A stretch of 64,000 nucleotides of DNA, taken from assembly GCA_005656395.1 (NCBI GenBank), contig SRSI01000050.1, positions 3,658,001 to 3,722,000 on the forward strand, given 5' to 3'. Both the position numbers and the translations under genes were made by a program. Source of the DNA: Strongyloides papillosus (Eukaryota; Nematoda; Chromadorea; Rhabditida; Strongyloididae). Under the pieces are notes generated by a model, which did not search any database, had not been told where the DNA came from, and worked only from the letters and a program-made list of their open reading frames with translations. Positions 33,744 to 43,999 of this stretch are shown here, one piece after another. The first letter of the stretch is position 1. Every line of letters starts with the position of its first letter.

Positions 33744-34863
33744 CTAGTGATCCAAATTTCGGTCAGTCATTGGAGTATCTAATGAACAAAAACGTCTCGT
33801 AAATTTATGGTTATTATTAAGACAATATCTACAATCCACATTGAATTCAAGGTCAGCGGAGTTTTCAGAAAAATAAGACTCATTGATTTTCTCTATATCC
33901 TCGAGTTCATTGAAATCATTTCTAAAAATATCACCAAGCTGTTTGAAGTCACCGCCATAATATAATACAAGCAAAGTATCAGCGCGCTCATATTCATATT
34001 TCATTCTATGTGGTTGCTCCGTTATTACAAAACTCTTCAAAATGCTCCTAGAATTTTTGACGTCCATCGGCCCAACCTCCAGAATGAATAGATTTGGATT
34101 TCCTCTAATTAACTTGGCAACAATATCACCCGACAAAACCTTTGATTTAGAACATTCATAGATGGTAAAATTATTAAGGGTGTTGAAGGATGATAAAGAT
34201 AAGAGCGAGAAGATATCTTTTGCTTCTGTTGAAGGAGCACATATATGTTCGATAGACAGCGATCTAACTGATGAGAGTTTCTCAACGAATGTTCGGAAAC
34301 TCGAAAAATCCTTTTCCGCAAGCTTGAAAATTATCAACTCGTCGATTTTTGTTCCTGTTTGAAAAGACCTGTTCAATATGCCGAAAATATCAAGATTATC
34401 AGCAACAGGTACGTGAAGTTTGGCGAGGTTCCTCATATCAAACAATTTTAAGGTACTAGATAACTCTTCATCACTTTGAATGTTGGTAATTTCCTGAAAA
34501 TGAAAAGTTGAATAAAATATTAGTGATAACCAAAACAATTACCTTATAGTAGCTACTATAGAAAAGTGAATAAGTTTTTATCCCACTTTCTAAATGCATC
34601 TTAATATTAAATGGAGAGGTTTCATGATTTTCATTATATTCTACCATAAGCGATTCCATTCTTCTTCTCCTTAATTTTTGGCAATTTCCATGAATAATAC
34701 TATAGAATCTCCTTGATACAAGTTTTGCACTGAGGATATCCTTCCATGAGAGTTTTGACAAAATGATAGCAAGAACATTATCAGGAAGTACAGACGTATC
34801 ATCTTTTACTTCAAAATATTCATCCTCAATAGTAAAATCCATGTTAAGATGATTAAGATCCAT
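33744..34863 (-). CDS. F-box protein, array gene 4
   Basis: Exons 34863-34543 and 34493-33744 join in phase 0 across a 49-nt intron; 356 residues. The F-box is at about 24-68 (VLPDNVLAIILSKLSWKDIL, then KLVSRRFYSII). The first 30 residues are nearly the same as in gene 5 (MDLNHLNMDFTIEDEYFEV), while the middle (FRTFVEKLSSVRS through EHICAPST) is the same as in gene 1, so this gene is a mosaic of two relatives. The C-terminal motif is CRYC followed by NNNHKFTRR. A second in-frame ATG lies 7 codons after the first. A TTTTTCAG/GGTTGT acceptor precedes the ATG by about 25 nt. SCF adaptor by family. Confidence 0.82.
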
Positions 34864-34954
34864 GATAAAATTATATTTAAGACAACCCTGAAAAAAGATA
34901 TTAGTAACAATTAAATCGAAAGAACAAATGTAAAAAATGAGTAAAAAATCAAAT

Positions 34955-35290
34955 CGAGAAATTTCTCACGTTAACCCTAATGATAAAGGAAATAACAAAT
35001 TTAAGTGTATAAAGTGAAAAAATACTGGTAATTTAATAAGGTTCATTGAATTTGGAAACATGATTACGAACAAATGAATATCTTACTGTGACGATATCTC
35101 ATGTCAAAAATATTCGTTGTTTCATTTTTTTTGCACCTATATCAAAGAACATTTTGATATCTAAGGGACTCTTTTTCATCATAATAAGAATTTATCAGTC
35201 TTACATTAGCCATCCAATATACTACGAAATAGAGATAAAGATAGATTTAAAGTACATTCCAAAGTTTAAGGTATAAAAAACATTAAGCAA
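34955..35290 (-). promoter_or_regulatory. Conserved array upstream block, subtype I (gene 4)
   Basis: Shares long stretches with the gene 2 block, including TTTGGAAACATGATTACG and CTAAGGGACTCTTTTT. The match continues leftward and rightward through the adjoining relic end, marking a recently copied unit. Confidence 0.6.
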
Positions 35291-35399
35291 TTTTATATAA
35301 TAAATGATGAACAATGAATGAAGAGATAAAGATAAGTTATTTATGTATGCAACTTTTGATGATGGTAATTGGAATATTAAACTATTACAACAAAAACAT

Positions 35400-36450
35400 T
35401 ATTTCAATTAACAAGACACGTACGACTGATTTTCTGTGCCGTAATCATAATATTAATTTCAGAAAATTGAAATAAGCATAAGCTTCTGGTAGTTTGAAAG
35501 TTCTAAAAACAGCCCTAATAATATTTTGAAATCATCTGTAGGTTCGGTTGTATTAAGAAGTGATTTAATACTACTCTGACTGCAAATTGTTTTTTCCTCA
35601 TCATTTCTATCGTTCAGGAATATCATTGAAAGATGTGTGAGAAGTGCTTCATTTTTTGTAGAAGTGTATACATAATTTATTGTTGTATAAATTGGAGGTG
35701 AAATTACCATCCAGAAATTTTCTACTCCCACACTCTGAAAAATCAACTCTCTTCAAAGTTATTAATAGCAATAAATTCAAAATTGTATATATTTCATCAT
35801 CAGCAGATCGCATACAAATACATCTGATTTCTAATTGTTCTGTATTTGTTGTGTTTTTCAAATAATTCCACAATGAGTCTATTGTTTAAAAAGTTTGTAT
35901 TTTGGCATTTGTTAAGGTTTACTCATTCTAGTGATGTTAATGATTTTTTGTCTTACATACTTCTTTCGGTGAGGAAATATGAAGAAATTCTAACATTTTT
36001 TTCTTGATTCATCAATAGTTAAAATGGTTGAATGTCATTTTCTCTAAGCCTGTTTATGCAAAGTATTTCTATGCTTCAATCTTGTTGTTAGTGTTTATAT
36101 AAAACATTAAAAATGCAAGTATTGTCACAGTTTTTGATATCAAGTCTGTAAAGATTTCTGGTAACAATGATTTTTCAAAGCTTAGAAATCTTTTCTACAT
36201 TCTTTATGTTCTCTAAGAGTATATTTTCCAGATTAAAAAAAAGAAAACCACTTTTATCATCGTTCAGCAGTGGTCTAGTGATAATATTTCAAAACCACAG
36301 TTTTGTTCATATGAATGTAATTATCATCAATAAGTTTATAAATTTTCCATATGTCCTTTTGAAATTGAGAAATTCCTTTAAGCTTGATCTTGAGAAGATG
36401 TAGATTAGTACATCATTTGGCAAATTGTAGAAATTTGATCTTTTTCGTAA
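35400..36450 (-). pseudogene. Second-family F-box pseudogene, near full length (copy 4)
   Basis: Same layout as the relic at 32205-33310: degenerate F-box around 36440-36350 (a FYNLPND-type start) and C-terminal part ending near 35410 in the ACAAGACACGTACGAC stretch. Two partial open frames at 35459-35746 and 35649-35873 are in different frames of the same stretch, confirming frameshift decay. Confidence 0.65.
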
Positions 36451-36859
36451 AATACTTCAGTTGACGTATCTATTTCTAAAAGTTGAACAATTCCTTAGAG
36501 TATAGTTCTGAAAATATAACAAATCAATTAACTTATCAATAATAAAAGAATAAAGATGAATGATGTAGATGTCCTAAGATGAGTCAGTAATAAAATCATC
36601 TGATAATTAACTAACATAGTACCTATCAAAATAATTATTAAAAGCTTTTTTGTTTTATGGAAATTTTTTACTATGTAAAAGTCACAAACAACTGAAAAAG
36701 ACCTCGTACACGTTTTTTCGTTCCTCAAATACCTACTTCCTCATGTGGATAAAAAATTTATTATAAAAACATATTTTGTTAAAAAAGACCACAACAAACA
36801 GTAAAACAAACAAAAATATGTATTTAAACAGGAATTCTACAGCAAAAAATAGAACCATA
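36451..36859. other. Array spacer
   Basis: Repeats the spacer block seen at 25440, 27580, 33340 and 41210 (TTAACTTATCAATAATAA and following). No gene. Confidence 0.5.
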
Positions 36860-37979
36860 TTAATATATCAATTTTCGGCCCACAAAGTTAAAACCGAATA
36901 TATAAACATGTCTTGTAACTTTATGGTTATTCTTTAAACAATGCTTACAATTAATTCTAAATTCAAATACAACTAAATTTGAAGAACACGGAGAATCACT
37001 GACTTTCTCTACATCTTCAAGTTCACTGAGATCATTCTTTAAAACATCATAAAGATTCTCCAATTCATCGCCCACATATAGATTAAGAGTAATTTCATTG
37101 TCACCACATTCACTCTCCATTCTTTGTGGTTGCTCCGCTACCAGAAAGTTCTTGAAAACACCCCTTAAATATTCCACGTTCCCTGACCCAATATCCAGAC
37201 ACCTTATATTTGGATTGTTTCTAAGTAACTTAGTAACAATATCAGCTGACAAAACCTTCGTTCTACGGCATTCGTTAATAGTAAAACTTGTAGTGGCCTT
37301 GAAGGATGACAGAGATAAAAGTTCATAGACATCTTTTGTTTCTGTTGAAGAAGAGCATACATGATCAATTTCAAGCAGACTGACCGATGAAAGTTTCCTA
37401 ACGAATGTTCGGAAACCCTTGAAATCCTTTTCCATAAGTTTAGGAATTTTTAAAAGCCGAATTTCTGTTCCTACTTGAAAAGATCTGTTCATGATGTCGA
37501 AAACATCAAGGTTATCGGCAATAGGTACCTCAAGATTGATGTCACTCATATCAAACATTTTTAAGAAACTAATTAACTCTTCACCGCTTTGAATTTTGTT
37601 GGTTATCTAAAAAAGAAATGTTGAATAAAATATTAATGATTATCAAAACTATTACCATGTAAGTACCAAATGGAATGTCCTGAAAATTTACGCTTTCCTC
37701 ACAATCGAAAACCAACTGAACATGAAATGGATGACTGTTATGATTTTCATCATACTTTATTGAAACTCCTAATGTCTTTTTTCTCTCTAATCTATGATAA
37801 TTTTTATGAATTATACTATAGAATCTCTTGGATAGAAGTTTTGCATTGAGAATATCTCTCCAGGAGAGTTCCGATAAAATATGAAGAAGAACATTATCAG
37901 GAAGTATAGATGTATAATCTTTTACTTCAAAATATTCATCTTCTATAGTAAAATCCATGTTAAGATTATTAAGATCCAT
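36860..37979 (-). CDS. F-box protein, array gene 5
   Basis: Exons 37979-37656 and 37606-36860 join in phase 0 across a 49-nt intron; 356 residues. The F-box is at about 24-68 (ILPDNVLLHILSELSWRDIL, then KLLSKRFYSII). Body landmarks are DVFDIMNRSFQ, FRTFVRKLSSV, DHVCSSST, NECRRTKVLSADIVTKLLR, AEQPQRM and a C-terminal CKHC followed by KNNHKVTRH. The N-terminal 35 residues are almost those of gene 4, whereas its upstream block is of the other subtype, so promoter and coding parts have different closest relatives. A TTTTTCAG/GGTTGT acceptor lies about 35 nt upstream of the ATG. SCF adaptor by family. Confidence 0.82.
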
Positions 37980-38084
37980 GATGGAATGATTATTATATTT
38001 AAAACAACCCTGAAAAAATAGATACAAATATCATTGAATAAAGAAAAAGTATACAACACATAATTACAAATCAAGTTCAGAAAC

Positions 38085-38320
38085 ACCTCATGGACGATTT
38101 CGATGACAATAGGGACGATAAATATGGGTATATATTATTGGAAAGTATCCGCAATTTAATAAGGTTTATTGCACACTGAAACCTGATTACGAGAAAATAA
38201 TTACTATATAGTGGTGATAATGGCGTCTCAAACAAAAAAGTGTCATTGTTTTATTCTTTTTTGCACCTATACTAAAGTAAAGTTTGATGTCCTAAAGACT
38301 CTTTTATCATCATATTAAGA
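38085..38320 (-). promoter_or_regulatory. Conserved array upstream block, subtype II (gene 5)
   Basis: Matches the gene 3 and gene 6 blocks (CTGATTACGAGAAAA, TTTTTTGCACCTATACTAAAG), with the same spacing to its gene as the other copies. Confidence 0.55.
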
Positions 38321-38539
38321 GTTAAACAGTCTTCTATTTTATATCAAATATACTAAGAAAAAGAAATAAAGATATGTTTAAATATATTTCAAGGTGTAAA
38401 GCATAAAAAACATTAAACAATTATAGATAGCTCATGGTAAAAAAACTAAGAGATAAAAATAAACTATTTATGCTTTCAATCTTCATTCCTTCTTGTGATA
38501 ATAATCTGGATCTTTGACAATAACAACAAAAACATTATT

Positions 38540-38990
38540 TCAATAAACAAGACACGTACGACAGATTTTCTGAGCCTTAGTCACAACATTGGATTTCTAA
38601 AAATTCAAAGGAGTGTAAATTTCAAGTAGTTTGAAGTTTCTAAAGACATTTATAATAGTACTTCTGAAATTATCTGCAGTTTGGGTTGTATTAAAAAGCG
38701 ATTCAATACTGTTTTGTTTGCAAACTGTGTTTAACTCCTGAGTTCTAAGTTCACGAATGCTGTTTAAAAGACGTGTGAGGATTGTTTCATTTTTTATAGA
38801 AATATTTATATAATTTATTGTTGTTTAAATTAGAAATAAACTTCTTATACATAAATTTTCTATTCCTACACTCTGGAAAATCACTCTCTTTAAAGTTATC
38901 ATTGATGACAGATGTAAATTTAAGTTTAGGTACCTCTTCTTTAAAAGAAACCAAATAAATCAGTTTGCTACAAAGTGTATTTCTGGAATG
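38540..38990 (-). pseudogene. Second-family F-box pseudogene, 3' half (copy 5)
   Basis: Close duplicate of the relic at 29620-30060 but with 1- to 2-nt length changes that close the frame. It ends in the same ACAAGACACGTACGACAG stretch. The 5' half with the F-box is absent. Confidence 0.65.
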
Positions 38991-39428
38991 TGTAATGATA
39001 AATTACTATATTTAAAAGTAGTTTGTAGTATTTCTTTTTTTGTTCAACTTTCGGACGAATGTTCTACTTAATTAAGCTCTGGTTGCTATTTAAGGAGCTA
39101 GTTAATAAAATAATCAATTTTTTTTATAAATAATTGATATAGTCACAACCATATATCAACATAAAAAAGAATACATTTTGTTATGCTCGATTAAAGCAGA
39201 ATAAATAACTACTGGTTGTGCAAAAAAACACCGTTAAGCTGATCTTAGAACATAAGGAAATTTTTGCTAATTGCTAGATTGTTTAATAATTTTATTAAAT
39301 ACGTTAAACATATTTAATATATTAAACACATTAAATACAATATACATGTTAAAGAATATAAAAATAGAGGAAATTTCAAATCAGAGCCATTAAAAATGAG
39401 GGACCCTCAAAAAAAATTGATTTAGGTA

Positions 39429-40562
39429 TTATGGAAAATTAAACTTCCTACGATGCGCAGAAGCAAATTCATTATCCCATACTACAAAATATCTCGAGAA
39501 AATATGTTTATTTCTGAGGCAATACTTGCAATCTACATTAGATGCAAATGAAACATCCTCTGGAGTACTTGTATCGGTCTCTTCTACTACACTTTCGACT
39601 TCATTGAGATTACTTCTTAAAATATCAAGGAGAAGTTCGTACTCACCATTAAAATATATTGTAAGAAAAACTCTATTGCAATCACATTTATTATCCCTTT
39701 TACGTGGTTGTTCCATTTTAAAGAACTCCTTAAAAACATTTTCTACAAATTCGACGCTCCTCGTTTCAATATTCAGAGAGACTAAATTAAGTTTATTTTT
39801 AAACAGCCTAGTAACCATATCAGCTGTCAAAAAATTAGTTTTGCGGCATTCATTAATAGATAATCTTTCAATGCCGTTTAAGAGTAACAGGGAAGATAAA
39901 AGCAAACAGTTATCCTCTGATCCCGCTGAATGAAAGCATACACGCTTGATAACAATCTCCCTGACTGACGATAGTTTCCCAATAAATGTTTGGAAACTAT
40001 TTAAGTTTTCCTCCAAAAGTTTGACAATATTCAAAGTATTGATATTCGTTCCCTCTTGAAATGACTTGTTCAAGATGGTAAAAATATCAATATTTCTAGC
40101 AGCAGGTATATTAAGTTTGTTAAGACACCTCAAATCAGCTGTTTTTAAGAAATTGGATAACTCTTCACCATTTTTAAATCTTTCTATCCTCTGAAAAAGA
40201 AAAGTTGAATAAAATATTTATTGTCACCAAAACTATACCGTGCGAGGACCATATCGAGGGACATCTGATCCAACGTTTTCCCAAGCCATGACACCTATCT
40301 TGATGAAAAACGGATATCTCCTACAATCGCCATAATATCTTATAGAAAGTTCCTGGACCTTTTTTCTCTCCAATTTATGGTAATTTTTATGAATCATACC
40401 ATATAATTTTTTTGATACAAATTTTACTTTGTTGATGTCCTTCCAGGAGAGTTTTGATAAAATAATACCAATAACTTCATCAGGAAGTACAGACATATCA
40501 TATTGTACTTCAGAATCTCCCTCCTCTAGATTAGAAACCTCGGTGGATTTATTAGAATCCAT
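39429..40562 (-). CDS. F-box protein, array gene 6
   Basis: Exons 40562-40239 and 40190-39429 join in phase 0 across a 48-nt intron; 361 residues, the longest in the array. The F-box is at about 30-74 (VLPDEVIGIILSKLSWKDIN, then KFVSKKLYGMI). Body landmarks are DIFTILNKSFQEGTNI, SFQTFIGKLSSV, a changed KRVCFHSAGSED stretch, FFKMEQPRK and CKYC followed by RNKHIFSRY. An upstream in-frame ATG (40580) lacks array conservation, so the MDSNKST start is preferred, matching the MDS/MDP/MDL starts of the other genes. Its nearest relative is gene 3 and its flanks duplicate those of gene 3. SCF adaptor by family. Confidence 0.82.
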
Positions 40563-40664
40563 GGTAGGATAATATAACAATGTTTAAAACAGTCCTGAAA
40601 TTGACATAAATATGATTGTGAATAGAGAGAAAGTATAAAAAAAGTATATTACAAATCAAATTCA

Positions 40665-40905
40665 GAAACATCTCACAGACAATTTCGATGACAGTGGGAA
40701 CAACAAATTGGGTAGTGATACTGGAAAGCGTTCACATTTTATGAAGATTCATTGCATACCGGAACATAATTGCGAGAAAATGAACTTTTTATAGTTATGA
40801 CAATATCGTGTAAAACAGAAAGAGTTATTGTGTTATTCTTTTTTTTGCATCTATACCAAAAAAGTTTGACATCTTATAGAGTCTTTTTGATTATATTGAC
40901 AGTTT
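40665..40905 (-). promoter_or_regulatory. Conserved array upstream block, subtype II (gene 6)
   Basis: Related to the gene 3 and 5 blocks (CATAATTGCGAGAAAATGAA, TTTTTTGCATCTATACC). It is the most diverged copy of the core. Confidence 0.5.
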
Positions 40906-41049
40906 GTCAGTCTTCTATTAACCATCCAATATATTACGAAATATAAATGAAGATAAGTTAAAAGGTGTATTTTAAAAAAAAACGTTAAAAACATCATACA
41001 ATTATTGAATGTGAATGGTAAGAAAAGAAATGATAGGATAAAAATAAGT

Positions 41050-41320
41050 TGTTTATGCATACAATGTTTTTCCTTCCAATGATAATAATCCGGATCTTTG
41101 ACAAAACAAAAAACATTTTTCCAATTACCAAAACAGGTATGAACAGATTTCCCGAGCCTCAAGAAAAACATTGTGATCCTTTACCATAAATTGGTTTAAA
41201 GTTGTGTATTCATTTCAAAAGTTGCATAGTTTCATAGAGAAAATACTGAAAGTACAACGAATTAGTTAACTTATCATTAAAAAACAGAATCAAGACGAAT
41301 GGTGTAAATTCCTTAAGATG
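41050..41320 (-). pseudogene. Second-family F-box pseudogene, 3' end scrap plus spacer block
   Basis: Only the terminal stretch of the second family survives near 41115-41180, followed by the common spacer block at 41210-41310, the same arrangement as at 27420-27690. The gene body is missing. Confidence 0.45.
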
Positions 41321-41566
41321 AATCGACAACAAAATCATCTAACAACCAATTAACATAACACCTACCAAAATAATTTTAGAAACTTTTTGTCGTTATAGAA
41401 ATTTCTTATTTTGAATTCTTTGTCATGTAAAAGTTGAAAACAAATTAAAAACGCCTAATATACCTTTTTGTTTTTTAATAGTCTATTTTCTCATGTAAAC
41501 TAATAATTTATTACTAAAAAATTGAGAAAAAAATTGCAAACATATATATATTTAAATATAAATCCT

Positions 41567-42679
41567 TCAGAAACGGTACAAATCATAATTATGGTGATGA
41601 TCCTTCCAATGTCGGTCGCAAAATCTATCATCCCATAATTCAGCAAATCTCTTGATTTCATGCTTATCACTACAACTATACCCAAATACAACATGATGGT
41701 GGACAACCCAACATTCATAAGCTTCCTCTACATTCTCGAGTTCACTGAGACAATTTCTTAAAATACCACTAAGATGTTCGATTTCACCATCAAAATATAG
41801 ACCCAAACTCATTTCACTAGAACCACACTTATTGTTCGTTCTACGTGGTTGCTCCACTTTAAAGTATTCCTTGAAAACATTCTTTAAAAGTTCGATGTTC
41901 ACTGAACCAATCCTCAGAAACGTTAAACTTGGATTATTTCTAAGTAACTTGACAAACATATCGGTTGTTAAAATCCTCGTTTCATGGCATTCAAAGATAT
42001 AAAAATATTCAAAGGAGGTAAATGATGACAATGGTAAAAGCCAGTCGATATCCTTCACTTCTGTTGTGGAAACACACACATGTTCGATAGTAATCCTGTT
42101 GATCAATGAAAGTTTCTCAACAAATGTTCGGAAACTTGTAAAGTCCTTTTCCTCAAGCTTAGCAATCTCTAAACTTTTGATTTTTGTTCCTTTTTGAAAA
42201 GGTTTGTTTAAGATGCCAAAAATATCAATATTATCAGCAACAGGCACATAAAGAAGGGCAAGATCTCTCATGTCAAACATTTTTAGGCATCTATACAACT
42301 CTTCACCATTTTGAATGTGGATAGTCTTCTGAAAAAAAAAGTTCAATAAAATACTAATAGTCGGTAAAACTACTACCTCGTCGTAAAGATGCGAAATAAC
42401 GCGTGCATCGCCTCTTCTTTCACTTCTGAAACCCATGCGGAGAATAAGTGGATGTCTTTCATCATCTTCATCGTATTTTATCTGAACACAGCATACACTT
42501 CTTTTGTTTATTAGGTGGTAGTTTCTATGAATAACGTTGTAGAATCCTCTTGACGTTCTTTTTAGTCTTCGAATATCCTTCCAAGAAAGTCTTGGTAAAA
42601 TAAGGGAAAAAACATCATCAGGAAGTGTAAATATACCATTTTGTGCTTCAGAGAGTTTCTCGTCCGAACTAGAATCCAT
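41567..42679 (-). CDS. F-box protein, array gene 7
   Basis: Exons 42679-42377 and 42328-41567 join in phase 0 across a 48-nt intron; 354 residues. The intron (GTAGTAG...TTTTTTTTTCAG) is a multiple of three with no in-frame stop, so the unspliced message also reads straight through with 16 extra residues. Intron status is supported by homology to the six other genes. The F-box is at about 18-62 (TLPDDVFSLILPRLSWKDIR, then KRTSRGFYNVI). Body landmarks are FRTFVEKLSL, EHVCVSTT, ECHETRILTTDM, FKVEQPRR. The C-terminal cysteine pair is incomplete (GYSC instead of CxxC) while the following DKHEIKR remains. The start aligns with genes 1 and 2 (MDSSSDEKLSE). SCF adaptor by family. Confidence 0.82.
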   Translation of the reverse strand: MDSSSDEKLSEAQNGIFTLPDDVFSLILPRLSWKDIRRLKRTSRGFYNVIHRNYHLINKRSVCCVQIKYDEDDERHPLILRMGFRSERRGDARVISHLYDEVVVLPTISILLNFFFQKTIHIQNGEELYRCLKMFDMRDLALLYVPVADNIDIFGILNKPFQKGTKIKSLEIAKLEEKDFTSFRTFVEKLSLINRITIEHVCVSTTEVKDIDWLLPLSSFTSFEYFYIFECHETRILTTDMFVKLLRNNPSLTFLRIGSVNIELLKNVFKEYFKVEQPRRTNNKCGSSEMSLGLYFDGEIEHLSGILRNCLSELENVEEAYECWVVHHHVVFGYSCSDKHEIKRFAELWDDRFCDRHWKDHHHNYDLYRF

Positions 42680-42774
42680 GATAGAATATAAACTATATCT
42701 TAAAAAACCCTGAAAAAGGGTATAAATAAGATTGAATCGAAAGAGAGTATATAAAAAATGAGTGAAAAAGCAAA

Positions 42775-43010
42775 ATGAGAAATTTCTCACGTTAACTCTG
42801 GTGACAATGAAAAGAACAAGTTTAAATGTATAGAGTGAAAAAATACTCGTAATTTAATAGATTTCTTTAGATTTGGAAACATGATTACGAACAAATGAAA
42901 TATCTTATTGTGACGATAGCTCATGTCAAATAAAAATTTTCGTTTTTCATTCTTTTTTTTGACCTTTACCAAAAAACAGTTTGATATCCTAGGGACTATT
43001 ATATCATCCT
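42775..43010 (-). promoter_or_regulatory. Conserved array upstream block, subtype I (gene 7)
   Basis: Matches the blocks of genes 1, 2 and 4 (CTCACGTTAACTCTGG, TTTGGAAACATGATTACG, GATAGCTCATGTCAAA), although gene 7 is the most upstream member of the array. Confidence 0.6.
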
Positions 43011-43199
43011 ATTAAGAGTTTAAGAGTCTTCTTTTAACTATCCAATACATCACAAAATAGAATAAAAGATAAGTTTAGGTATATTTCAACGTGTCAAATA
43101 TAAAAAACACTGAACAATTGTATGTAATAAATAATGAATAGTGAATGAAGAGATTAAAACAAATTACTTATGTACTCATCTTCTGATGATGATATTGAA

Positions 43200-43315
43200 T
43201 CTTTGACAATAACAACATAAACCACTTTTCTAATTCGCATGACAGTTATGACAGATTTTCTAGGCCATAATCGTAATGTTGGTTTCAGAAAATTTAAAGG
43301 AATATAAAATTATCA
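43200..43315 (-). pseudogene. Second-family F-box pseudogene, 3' end (right edge of array)
   Basis: The stretch around 43235-43310 (CATGACAGTTATGACAG and following) matches the terminal part of the second-family relics. Similarity to array units stops near 43320, marking the right edge of the duplicated region before Kunitz/lustrin copy B. Confidence 0.5.
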
Positions 43316-43999
43316 AGATTTCTTTTTTTCTTTCCATGTCCAATAGGCGAAGTTGCTTAACTATTTTGAAAATTTTTTTACAAACATACAATTTCTATCA
43401 AGAAAAAAAATGGATTAACCCATTTCGCGAAGAAAAAGAATTAGAAGACCATTAAAATTTCATGGTAGAAGTTAAAATATTTCTTTGGTCTGTTGTGTCC
43501 AAAGATTTTGTAACGGATGAATTTTGTTTAAAATAATAAATTCACAAAATATACCGAAAACACCGTTAATTTTTCTTATTTCTTTAATAAATTCACTCTT
43601 ACAAATTTATTCAATACGAAGAAATACACTAATCTACAAAAGGGGTGCCAAGCACAGATTTAGACCATTGGCTAATATGTAACTACTACATGTCAAAATT
43701 AATGAGGACAAATAGAGGAATATACTCAACTTGACAGGATTGTAACAATCTCATTGACAATCACTATAGAAAATATTGTTTAATAAAAGTCATTTTTGAC
43801 ATCTACCAATGGATAGGTAGTGTTCAGTGAAAGTTAATTTATACCATCTACTCTAAAAAGGTGGAGTTTAACTTTTATTATAATGTTTGATTAAGGTGAA
43901 AAGTTTTAGATACAATTATTATAGTCTTAATCCTAATACAAATTTCTATATTTTTATTAATTATATTTATTTCTCGTTTTTGTAATATATTTTAATATA
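43316..43999. other. Intergenic between F-box array and Kunitz/lustrin copy B
   Basis: Non-array sequence. It presumably includes the promoter of copy B; no recognised motif and no gene. Confidence 0.45.

Noticed and set aside
39526..39933. Long plus-strand open frame (135 codons) antisense to F-box gene 6, with similar ones antisense to genes 1 and 5
   Set aside because: It mirrors the codon pattern of a clear minus-strand coding exon and recurs at the same place in paralogues; no start context or domain of its own.
25843..42679. The F-box array as a polycistronic operon
   Set aside because: Each gene has its own upstream block and acceptor and intergenic gaps are 1 kb or more, far longer than nematode operon spacing.
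27035..43010. Regularly spaced similar blocks suggesting a CRISPR-like or satellite array
   Set aside because: Blocks are 230 nt, diverged, 2-3 kb apart and each sits before an F-box gene; they are parts of duplicated gene units.
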